DNA of 64,000 nt from Talinum fruticosum (lineage: Eukaryota > Streptophyta > Magnoliopsida > Caryophyllales > Talinaceae), in the NCBI GenBank assembly GCA_021018815.1, contig JAITYX010000032.1:6661501-6725500 (forward strand), read 5' to 3'. This document shows positions 22,401 through 33,500 of this stretch, in pieces (the first letter of the stretch is position 1; the number at the start of each line of letters is the position of its first letter). The notes beneath the pieces were generated by a model. The model searched no databases and was not told where the DNA came from. It worked only from the letters and a program-made list of their open reading frames with translations. Both the position numbers and the translations under genes were made by a program.

Positions 22401-25400
22401 ACAACCTGAACGATAAGCGCTTTGGACGATTGACAAGGAATACCATGGGAATTCTAGGCTTTCCACACAATTTGACCCTGGGGTTCAGAAGCCTTGCTGT
22501 ATCCTAGTCATGCGCTTGGACTAGGCATCACAACAGCCAAATCTTTGGGGGTTAAGAGTGCACCATAAATGAGCTTTATCAGATCAGCTCTGAAAAAGTT
22601 GCTAGACGACAAAGTAGGCTAATTTAAAATGCCTCAATCTTCTTGGGTTTATACCCAACTGGCAAGGTACCTCGCTCTGAAGGACCGAAAACCTTAGCAA
22701 AAGCAACAATCTCAACAGAGCCCTGATAATCAGTGATTTTAGTTCCTTGTCACTCAGTCTACCCAGGATAGCTGTTCAGATGTAAAAGCCCATATTCAAT
22801 AAGTGTATCTCAGTCCCCGCACCCCAGGGGAAAGGAAGTCAATAAAAATACCGTGATTCTCAGTTACTATAACACTATGTCAATACTTCTCAAGAAATCT
22901 ATAATAGCAATCATTAAGTCCAATGAAGTTGATTCTGAAGCTGTCACTGATTCTCAAACAACTCTGTACACGCACTCTGCATCCTAACATTAGCTGTGCT
23001 ATATACATGCACTAAGAAACTTGAGCTTCATTTTAGGGCTAACTTCATGCTTTGCAGATGCATAAGTTACTCAAAGACAGTTAAAATTGTTGAATTGTTA
23101 AACGCAGCTATGCAATTCTGTATAGTTAAGGTTCACAGAAAGGTGAGTGTCAAACGATTCTGCATCTCCCCAACCCCAAAAGAAAAGAAGGCCAATTTCT
23201 TTTTAACTTGCACTGCAACCCACAACGCACTTCAGAAAACTCATATCCACTTCCATCATACCAATATATCAATCTCGTTCTTCATCCGCCATATGAAAAG
23301 ACACCCAATCAATCACAAACCAGTAAGTCAAAAATTACTAATCTCTTCATAATACCAAAAGATTTTACTCACCAAATGATGTAACACATTCAAGCCTTTC
23401 CCCCAGATCCCTTTACAATTCTTTCATATCCTCAACATAAATCAATTTCATACATGACTGACACGAATTACTAATGTCTTCACAGTTCCTAAAGATTCTA
23501 CTCACCAAACAATGCCGGAATCTCCGGCTTTTCCCCCAGATCCCTTCACAATTCACATATATCCTCGTAACATAAATCAACGAAAATCACAGGGAGACAG
23601 CAAGGAACAACCATGTATTGCTTACCCATGAATATCAATATGAATAGCCTGTTCAGTCTCATCCAATCTGCATGGAAGTGCCCCCAGTAAATGCCATAGT
23701 CTCCTATAATGATACTGGCCGAGGCAGTTAAGGATATATTTCCTGAGCAAATATTTCAGCAAGTCCATGTCTTTAATAGCTAGTAAACATCAATTTATAA
23801 ACAAGAAAGTATCTTTTTCAGTTCTTGCCGCTCAAGATTGTTATTCGAACACCCAGTATAGATCCCGCTGAGCAAGGCTTGGGAAGATCTAGATGTCAGC
23901 AACTTTATCCCTGCAAGCAAAGGGTGTTATTCAAGCCCCTAACGATCATGCTTGAGTATCACAGATACTCCCTCCACCCGTTTATATCTTCCTAAATAGA
24001 AAAACACAACGTTTAAAGAAACATTAATTATTGCTATTACCAACAATTAGTTTGCTCATGCTTCCTAAAATGCCCTTTTATAGTAATTAATTCATAATAG
24101 TTTTTTATAGTTAACCATCGTTCAGTAGGGGCAAGTCCTGAAATTCTTACTAGTCATTATTGCCATGATTCTACAAAGGAAATTTGGGATAAAAAGTTCT
24201 CATCTAGGAACAAAATAAAGCGATTAAGGAAGTTATTTGCTAAATCACCAATCCCAGCTAGCTGAAGTTGCCGTTCCTACACGTGTTGAAAAATTGCCAT
24301 TTTCTATTTCCATCCCAATTCCGAATTTGCTCTCTCATTAACCCAAGTGACCCAAACCTTGAAACCTATTTCCAAAAGTCACATTCTAAGTCTACAGATT
24401 ATCGAGACAGGAAAAGTTTAATTTAGTACTAAGCTGAAAATCAGAAATGGATGGCATAATAATAACTTGAACATCAGGAATGACTGCCAGAAGAGAGGAG
24501 TCTATTGAAACTGAACAAAAACAAACACCAAAAACAGTAGTAAATAATGCTGTAAATCTATCAAAGTAGCTCCTTGGGTTGCTCCTGCATTACATATCCA
24601 TAGCACAAGAAATTCAATAGAATTTCATCAGGATAGTTTTTTACATGGGAAAGCCGAATGTGCTCGATGCATCCCATAGTTAACAGCATAGCACATTCCC
24701 AGAACATCACAAGGGTTCATGAGGATCGCACCCTTAGTAGAGAATGTCTCGACACCTCTTGGTAAAGTAACCATGAATCAAGTTGTCAACAAGGACAGGA
24801 AATCCATTCAATAAGTCTAAATTGAATGGGATATAGGCAGCTTACACTTGAGAACATGAATCCATATGTAACAATTGGAGACACTAGCAACTCTGCCCAC
24901 TAACAAACAGTTTCTTCAAGATATCAACTGGACAACAACCAATTTCCTCTTCTACAAGAGATTATCAAATCAAGAAAGAGGATCCCCCCCAAAAAAAAAA
25001 AAAAAACCCAGAGATCCAAAGGCAGAATTGAAGGTTCATTTTTGAAAATTTGGTACACTTGGAATGAAGTGCCAATAGTGGTAACAATTTTTTTATTTTG
25101 TAATATTATGCACAAGAGCTTGAGGGCATGATGATCCTTGTAATTGCCCCTTTTGTAAATGGATGACATCCGTTTGGTCTCTTATAAATAAATCTTCACA
25201 TAACTCATCAAAAGTTTTACAACATTGGTCCATCTTTTTCCAGCCAGTCTTCATCACTTCCATTTCAAGCTCCTATTCAATAGTTACTATTCATCTACTA
25301 ATTCCATCAATCTGGATTATCAAATCCATGGACATCATATGCAACATTTAAGAAAATTTTCTAGCTTATTTTCTACCACCCATATAAGTTGAACTTGAAC

Positions 25401-28400
25401 CCCTGAGGACATTTACAACAACTACAGCTTTTGATTTGGTAAATCAGAAGTGGTCTTAAAAGCGCAATAAGTAGAGAGTGTGTGGAGCTTAATGAGCAGC
25501 TAGGCCAAGATTCATACCATACTCGACCTGCATGCATCCCCACAAACGGTAGGCAGCTAATGCCTGAAGAATACATGGGGAATAATGGAAGAAGAAAAGG
25601 GGAAAGGGGAAACGAAATGCTGCAGGCCCACAGTTGATGAGGTTAAGTTCCTCTTTTTCTTTTTTTTTTTTTTTGGGGGGTGCGTGGTGGGAGAAATAGC
25701 AAGGGCAGAATTGAAACAAGAACTGAAATGAGAGGAAGGCAAGGGGAGAACAAGAATGAGGGTACAAGTTGATCAGACTGTATCCCACTCCAAAAACACA
25801 GAGCAAAAAAGGAGGAAGGGATTCTATGAATGAAACATGCACTCAACACCTCTGTATATCTCCTGTGTAGCATGAGCGTGCTTTGACAATGGATAGTGAT
25901 GGAGAAACACCAGGGCACAGTATGGTACACCTCAGCTCTTAGGCAAAACTAATGACTATTAATTAAATTCTCCTAAAAACGTTAATCCACTTCTTAAGAG
26001 TGTTCACCTGAACATCATCACATACAAAAAGCCTCTACCAGACCTCAGTAAGACAGTAACTCAAGCATGACAATGTAAAAAGGATAAGTAATCAGGCCAA
26101 TTCATTAGATAAAACAATTTTGGTAAGTGAGATTGTCACCCAACATGGACAAGTTACAGCACCATCATGAACTCAAATTTCCTTAGCAACTTTTTATGAA
26201 TGTAAAAACAAATCCCTTCGTCCTCAAATCATATATAAAATGTCTGTACAGACTCCTTCATGGAGTCAATTTTTAGGCCTAAAAGCTTCACCAATCATCT
26301 TCACAAATGAATAACATCCATTATCAATCAATTTGCCAATGTAAAGCTAAAGAAGTTTACGAGCTTTCTGTTTTTCATCTCAAGGCCACTTCAATGACCC
26401 TCCTATAGAATACATGGGATATCAACCTTTTTTAAAAAAAGAAAAAGAAAAATGTAGCATACTCCATCAAGGTGGTACCTAATTGGACAATCAAATGAAG
26501 CAACCAAGGGCGCTACCACCGATTTGAACTCTAAGTCTCTCCCTTGAAGAGTCATCAATTGTAAACCCAAATGCTGTGAGCATTCTCCAAATCCACAATC
26601 AAACAGACGCTGGAAAACAAGGCATCATGAAGCAGAAGCATGGAAGATACTGATGCCCACAAACCCCCAAGGCTGTTCGAAATTAACAATAGGTACTTAT
26701 CTCAGATGTTACAAAGGTACTAAATACACTCCAGAATAAGCGTCCAAAGGTAAACATGACTGTTTCTTTTTAAACCAGGAAGTTGTTGCTCATCTCCTAC
26801 TGCACATCTTAACACGAAAAATAAGTAAATGTGCAACTCTTAATCACAAACAGCTTTCAACCTCAATCTTTGTATTTTCACTTATGAGGTCCCCCTTAAG
26901 GTGTTTTCTTTATCCTGCTCAGGTGGGTTACAAGGTGAAACCTCAGGGAAAAAAAAGTCTTCTGGAAGCTTCTTTTTTCCGGGGGTAAAATTGCCTAAAT
27001 CTAGACTGCACAAAAGCCACTGTTTGTGGTAGGCTGTAAATTCAAACCATGTGGAAGCTCATTTTCTTAACCCAAAGGTGATAAACCCGGACAAAATCAT
27101 ACACAACAGCTTGAGAGTGTAATAGGTCCTGTTCTGAGCAATCCAAATAAGAAACCCTTGTGTCCTTCAAAATGTAATTCTTTACTACTTGTCCCAGGGG
27201 AAGTGGAGGAAGATTAACCATCTATGTATTAAATAAAGTAAATCCTCAATCAAACTCCTACAGATAGTCAACTTTTCATAATATGGCCAACAAGGAAATA
27301 TGCATGTAGTGGGCTGTACACCATTGGCATTCGCTCCTCCTACCTAAAAAGCAGAAATGAAGCATAAAAATTGAAATTTCTATAAGCAAAAATAAATTAG
27401 ATTGCTAGAATGACAACAAACTTTAAAAGACAAAGCATGATTAACGCATTGGGATGAGACTATACACACCTAATAAGATTTTCCATTCACTTAGCATTTA
27501 GTAAAACATGCACTCTTATACTCTATGCTCCAACCCATAACTGCGCAAGAAGACTAATAACAAAATTGAAAAGCATTTTATTTCCTACTCCCCATAATTT
27601 TTACTCCAAATTTCACCAAGCACAAATTTGTTACTATCATCAACGAATATCTTAGTTTAAAAAGCGTGCCCTAGGCTCACAAAAGTCCCGAGCCCACCCC
27701 CTTGCGCCTTGCAAAGGGTCAAGCCCAGCTCCTCCAAAAGCCCTCAGAGGCACGCGCCTCAGTGCCTCAGCCAGTGAGGCGCTGGAGGTGCCTCGCGTTC
27801 CTCACAGGGATTTTCTGTCTCCCCCTCTTCTTTCTCTTGTCTTCTTTGTTAGACTGCGAATAAGTGGGTAAGTTGCCCCTTTTTTTTCAATCTGTGCCAT
27901 TTTTTTTCTTTTTCTGCTTGCTTGTTTGGTGAAAATCATAGCGAATTATTGTGTATCACAATCTAAGACTTTTTGTGGTATTTTTCGTAGTTACAATGGT
28001 TTTAGTTACTTATTTGATGTCATCATCTAGCATATTCGACCAAAATATAGCTTGGTAATGATTTTCAAGCATTTTTTAGTAAGTGCGCCTCATTCCAAAA
28101 AGCTCGCGCCTCGGGCCCCAGGACCCTTTGCGCTTTTGTTCGCCTTGAGCTTTTTAAACCAAAACCAATACACAGATTAGACAGCCTCCACCTCCATACC
28201 ATGTAATAGTCCAATGACTTCCTACAAAAAAAAAAATTGCACAAGCAAAAAAGGAAAGTATACGCCTACAGGAAAAAAACAAAGCCTGAAGTTAAACAAG
28301 GAAAAAAATGCAAAAAAAAAAAAAAAACCAATTGATTAAAAAGGTATTGGCTAAAAGGAAATGAGTAAAGAAATAGTAAAATGTGGGGAACTTCCCACTA

Positions 28401-28882
28401 AACCCTAAAAGACAAAAGCCCGTACTCCTCAACTAAATTTTGAAAAATGTAACTTCAAACACCCAAGTGCACAAAATGATATACACAAAAAATTGGTAAA
28501 ATATCTCTTAAAAAACGAAAGAAAATTACTTTATCAAGTATAGCTAAAATAGATATTCAGATGTACTACACAGCTTAAACTCGGTGCACAGACACAAACC
28601 CTAACTCAGATACAAAGTCAATTTCCTGAAGAATTCCACCATAAATCCAAAAATAAACTCAAACCCAGATTACAAAATCCCCAAAACAAACCCAATTAAG
28701 CCTAATCAATAAGAAGGCGATGCGAAGCAAAAATTAACAGAAATACAATTGGAGAGCAAGTGAACAAGAAATTGAAAAGGGAAAAATTGGGGGAAAACCT
28801 GTTTCTTCCAGCCAGAAGGAGCAGGGAGCTCCATTGAAACAACTTCATCTTGGTGTACGTTCTTCTCAGCTTCAGTCGACAT
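19478..28882 (-). CDS. MBD11: MBD10/MBD11-type methyl-CpG-binding domain protein, copy A (frame broken late)
   Basis: Exon 1 (28799-28882) encodes 28 residues, [20 protein letters not shown] through PSGWKKQ. After an 8.3-kb intron, exon 2 (19478-20502) continues [40 protein letters not shown] and [20 protein letters not shown]: the MBD plus the conserved SRI-type basic extension. A Lys/Arg-rich nuclear-targeting stretch ([10 protein letters not shown]) and a long Glu/Lys-rich tail follow. As printed, the frame ends at 19690. Six rather than five C in the run 19839-19843 would continue it to the stop at 19478 (about 369 residues), in agreement with copy B. MBD10 of this clade is linked to rRNA-gene silencing in Arabidopsis; the clade is not known for strong binding to methyl-CpG. 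Residue 23 is Ser where copy B has Pro. Confidence 0.88.
20503..28798 (-). other. Large intron of MBD copy A
   Basis: An 8.3-kb intron splitting the MBD after the GWKKQ codon. It shows no nested gene that I can support. It holds A/T tracts, repeated C-run/A-run junctions (about 22191-22207, 24985-25006, and the inverse at 25658-25680) and a GC-rich inverted-repeat element near its 5' end. A lone CTCCCTCC-type transposon end is seen near 23969. Confidence 0.7.
27654..28160. mobile_element. GC-rich element with inverted ends GTTTAAAAAGC
   Basis: The left end reads GTTTAAAAAGCGTGCCCTAG and the right end, reverse-complemented, GTTTAAAAAGCTCAAGGCG. Both ends are followed inward by GC-rich, partly complementary blocks (GCAAAGGGTC left, GCAAAGGGTCC in the right-end complement; GCGCCTC words). 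The middle is AT-rich. The composition contrasts sharply with the surrounding intron. It resembles a non-autonomous fold-back or MITE element; the family is not established. I see no matching element in the intron of copy B. Confidence 0.6.
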
Positions 28883-28899
28883 TTTCCCCCTTTTTCGAC

Positions 28900-29040
28900 C
28901 TGCAAATTCAGACCATACCCACCAATAAATTCCACTAAAAACCCACAAAAATTAGCCCCCAAATGAAATCAAGAGAAAATGATTGAAACCCACAAGAGCT
29001 GGTGAATAGAGAGAGAAAGGTAGGACAAAAAGAAGCTTAC
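28900..29040 (-). other. 5'-UTR intron of MBD copy A
   Basis: A donor (GAGAAA|GTAAGC) and an acceptor (TTTGCAG|GTCG) lie 17 nt upstream of the ATG. The same pair occurs at the same place in copy B, which supports a real leader intron. Confidence 0.65.
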
Positions 29041-30561
29041 TTTCTCCCCTTTCTCTCTCTGATTTTTCGTTATTTCTCTCTCTCTTACCGTTGTGTGTGC
29101 GCTCTCGAAAAACAAGTGAAGAGGGAGGAGGAGAGAGAAAGCGGATATAAATTGGGGAGGGCGAGTTGGAAGGACACGCGTATGTCGAGTTTTCGGGAAA
29201 ATATTCGGGTTTTTCTATTTTTTCAATTAAAAAATAATTTATGCCCATTTTGAACAAAATAAAGAATTATATTAAAAAATAAAAAAATATATTATTAAAA
29301 TGATCAATTAATTAATTAAATCAATAAAGCATAAAATCGCCTAGAATTTTATTTATTTAGTGCAGAAAAAGGTACAATTTGACGACTTTTGGTGAAGCGA
29401 AAATAAATAAAAAAAATTTCTTAAGCTGTTTAGATTATTGGGTGGCTAAGGTGCTTTAAAATATATAGTTGATTACAAAAAAAAATGTAGTTTCTGCTTT
29501 AAAAAGTTTAAATCTTTCACTTTTTCGAATTATCCAAGAAGTTTTATGACATAAACCCAGATGGTCTGGGATGGTGACAAGTGTCAGGTGGGCAAAGGTT
29601 GACCGTGATCGGACGGCATAGGTTCACTCTGTGGGCCTTATTCAAAGAAATTGACAGCTTAATTGGGCCTCTAAGTGACTCCTTAAATGGGCCATTATTG
29701 GCCCATATTATGCTGTTACCATCTTAATGGCTAGTATAGTATAAGATGGGAAACTCTAGGTTTTCTTTTCGTTTTTTAAACCTTGAATTAATGGACAAAT
29801 TGTAGGATTTGATTAATCTAAGAATGAATTCCGGTTAATTTGACTCTTAAATTAAAGGGAATTAGCCAAATAACATATATAATTCAAAGAGTCTTTATTG
29901 AAATTCAAGTAGAGATACTTAGACGATAAATGATGTCATTCAATTCAGTTTCGAATGAGTTAAATTCAAATCAAGTAATAATTTGATTAACATGACTTAG
30001 TTTAATTCTAAGTCGGGGTCATTTTCAATTTTGATTGAATGTAGCACAGTTAATATCTAGTCCAGTAAAGAATGTCAAGATATGGAAAACTTTGGAGAAA
30101 AAGGTTCGAATTGTGTCAATTTTGATTTCAGGTTCACTTTAGATTAGCTGCTTGGGGTGTCAAATAGAGCATGAATTCAGGCCTAAATTGCAGGTGAACT
30201 ATATCAAAGTAAGCCCAAATTGCAGCTTAAGATCTTCACATCATCCGTCATTAGAATGCCAATGCCTGCGAAAAGAATCACACAGACGACCAGTATATAG
30301 AAAAGTTATTAAAGTTAACATCACCGTAAATTCACAACATAATGTTACACGAGCACTTTTCAAGACATACAAATTCCCATCTAAATCTACCGCAACTGAC
30401 ACTGGCTATGGGTCAAGGGCCTAATCTACAGAACAGTGTACATGTATCCTCACTAGACACCAAGTCTTAAATCTACCATTAACATCAAGGTTACAGTCAT
30501 TCACAACGACCCACAAATCCTCAAAAGAGACAGTAAATCGGTAATATCTCCAAAAGTAGAA
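29041..30561. other. Spacer between the two MBD copies
   Basis: It contains the CT/GA-rich leader and core promoter of copy A (plus-strand GGATATAAATTGGGGA near 29145, conserved in copy B), about 1 kb of AT-rich unique sequence, a copy of a dispersed repeat, and from about 30330 the 3' flank of copy B. No gene is seen. Confidence 0.5.
29935..30160. repeat. Dispersed repeat, copy 2
   Basis: Weakly similar to 5700-5890: GTCATTCAATTCAGTTTCGA near the start, GGGTCATTTTCAATTTTGA, TAGTCCAGTAAAGAATGTCA, then CAGGTTCACTTTAGATTAGC. It is more diverged than the copy at the right end of the window. Confidence 0.3.
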
Positions 30562-33500
30562 TCAAGGCCCAGCCTCGATAGCCTGGGCTCCATTCTCGGT
30601 TACCTCCACAGCTTTCTTATTTATGCCACTCTCCAATGAATCTTTCCCGTTTGATTCTTCAACTTGTCCAGGTGTAGCTCCATTGTCTTGAAAACCACCT
30701 TGTTTCTCTGTCTCCGGTTTTGGCTGCTCCTCTGCTTTTGGTGTTTCATCATGAATGATTGATTTTGGTAGTTCAACCGAGCCATCTTGGTTCTCTTCTT
30801 GAACCTGTGGTTGTCCCTCTTCCTTTTTAGTATCCGGCTGTTCACCGTTTTCAACTCCTTTTTCATCTGTTTCCTTCGCTTCTTGTTTCTCAGTTTCTGC
30901 CGATTTCTCATCCTCAACAACAGGCATCATCGAGTCTTCCTTAGGCTTGGCATCAGCAGATTCCTGCCCCTTTGTCTCAGCAACTGTTTCATTGTTTTCT
31001 GTTTGATCCTCTCCTGCAGCTTCCTTTTCAACTGCAGCCTTCTGCTCATCTTTTTCTATGTTTTCAGCTTCCTTTATCTGAACATCTTTTGCAGCTCTGT
31101 CGGCTGTTTTCTCAGTCTCGGTCTTCTCAGCATCATTTATTTGGGTCTCTTCCATCTTAGGTTCTTCAGTGGGAGCCTCAGTGTCTTTGTGATCCTTCTT
31201 GGAACCAGATGGTTTGCGGCTCCTTTTCTTTGGAGGCTCACTTTCAGGAGTAGAAGGGGCAGCTTTAGCTTTCTCGCTAATCCTAGCTGATCTTCTAGGG
31301 GTCTCACCGGTGCCCCAGTCAAACTCAGATGCAGGTGGACCGCCAGGGTGCGATTTCAGGTATTGTTGCAGCTGTCTTTGGTTATGGATCTCCTCCCTGT
31401 AGGGGCTGTAAACACAATCTCGCTCTTCTTTGGTGTTCCTCCTTTCTTAGGAAAAAACTGCAGATGAACAGCTCATCTTGTCACAAAATTCGTCATAGAG
31501 AATATCATGCAAGGAAACGATCTCTTTCTATTTCTCCACAAAGAAAAAGGAAAAATAAATTTTTGCAGACAGATACGCAGTCTCCTATAGAAAACAATCT
31601 GCAATTAAATATAAGGACATTCATTACCCATGAAGCACAAATACTGATGAAAACACACCTGTTACATACACAGCTAGAAAAGCAGGAAGAGAACCAAACG
31701 TAACTAAAAACACGAAATCAGTTTTCAACTGCTCAACAAGGCAAAAGGCTTATCATAGAGCATTCAACCTAATCGTCACTATACCTTGAGAGATGACCCA
31801 CCCTATAATTCAGAAATCATAACCAAAATCTAGATATGCCACCTACAACTTGATGTGCACCCATCCTACATTTGCATAAGCCTCAGGAAATAACACTGCC
31901 TAAGGAAGTCAAAGTGACAAAGGATAGCCTCATGCCTCGGTAAAGCACATGCTTTCAAAAACTAAGTTGTTCCGTGCCACAAAATGAAGGCTATTATAGA
32001 AGGTTTTCGTACTTCTAAAATTGTCCAAGATCATATATCTGCTCCTCACCCTTCAAAAGTTTATAACTGTTCAAAGTTCACTTTTAGGTAGATGTGGGTG
32101 TATCTTGTACCACCATAATGCCTACATTTGGCATTCTGCAATCAAGTTGCAAATTTTACAAAATCACTCCTTCGAAAGCTAATACACAGTATTTTTGTGA
32201 TTTTCAGAAAACTGTCCAAAGATTTGTTAAATAATAACCACATTTAAGTATTTCCATTTAATATAAAAAATTCAAAAAAAGGAAAACTATGCTCCCCTAT
32301 TAAGCTTAAAAATGTCCAATAATGTTTTGTACAATCATGGATAATATTTTTGTGCCGTCCTGAAATCATATCTCAAGGAGATGGTTGAATGAACCATTAT
32401 GCTCATTAAAATCATTGAATTTTGGGAAATCCTGCAGGTTCCATACACTAGAGTGACCAAACTCTCTAAAAAACACCTGAAATGTAGGCTAACATTCATA
32501 AATTTTTAGAATTCTGAAAAAAATCCAAACAGATGCTGGTGATTATGCACTGTCTCAAAGGTTCTATAGAACATCCAAGATTTTCTTAAATGCAGACTAT
32601 GTGCTTCTCAACCCCCAAAAGGTTCTAGGGAGTTTGAAGACCATTCTTGATAATTTCACTTACATAGCGCACCACCATAGTGCTTATTTTAGGCATCATA
32701 ACATTGCAAGGTTTAAAATCCACAAGATGCTGCAATTGAAGCCATTATGCTCGTTAATATTGTTTTTAAGTGGACAGTAGAATATCCGAAAGGGCTTAGA
32801 AGGTACAGTGGTCAGAGTCATTTGGCCAAACCAAAAAGAGGGGGCAATCATACATGATTTTCATCATGTCTGAGAAATTGTCGAACTGAAACAGCATGCT
32901 CTCATCAACCCCTCATTTTAGAGAAATGTATGTCAACATACTGCCAGCCTTTGTGTCATATTAAAAGTGTGCTATAAAATCTACGAGACAGTGCTAATGA
33001 AGCCATTATAGTCACTATTTTTAAGAGTAATTTATTAAAAAGACACCAAGGGATGTCAGTATGTCATACATGTACAGAAGGGGCAATTATCCAAAAAAAG
33101 AAATTGCGAAGAAGATTTCATCCATACCAAATCCAAGAAGGCTAATCTTTTACCACAATTTAAGTATTTGATGCAACTATACGAAGAACCTCCAAAATAA
33201 AGCTTGAAATCTTGGAAGGACAATGAAGCCATCATAGTCATTGAAAATGTTGAGAGCGAGATTTAGAATATCATATGAGTTTAGAGGTGGCCAAAGCCTG
33301 TCAGGAACCCTAACATGAAGGCAATCATCCAGAATTCTTGGGCTTCATTTGGAAAACTTCCAACCTCACATGCAATAGTGAAGGAAGCCATCACTTCAAG
33401 ACCTACATAATGGTGTCAGTGAAGCTGCTACACCAGGCATTTAGAATGTCTTAGGATGTACATGAGGTTGAAGAGTTTGAGCCTAGCAAGGCCACCTAAA

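Larger units (their letters stand above)
19230..29200. repeat. Segmental duplication, unit A (contains MBD copy A)
   Basis: This interval and 30330-40870 are direct tandem copies. Homology starts downstream of the stop codons (shared CACTGGCTATGGGTCA, TTAAATCTACCATTAACATC and ACAACGACCCACAAATC). It continues through exon 2, patches of the large intron (for example 21400-21480 with 36160-36230, and 25500-25940 with 38650-38960), exon 1, the 5'-UTR intron and the upstream GGATATAAATTGGGGA. Boundaries are approximate. Confidence 0.75.

Noticed and set aside
22996..23352. Open frame of 118 codons on the plus strand within the MBD copy A intron
   Set aside because: No domain, signal peptide or family resemblance; lies in intron sequence not kept open in copy B; likely chance.
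23968..24260. CTCCCTCCACCCGTTTATAT resembling a MITE end
   Set aside because: No matching inverted end found nearby, so only a lone terminus; noted within the intron entry.
25489..25930. Overlapping minus-strand open frames with poly-Lys runs
   Set aside because: They arise from a T12/G6 tract, overlap each other in several frames, and the alignable region of copy B is not open.
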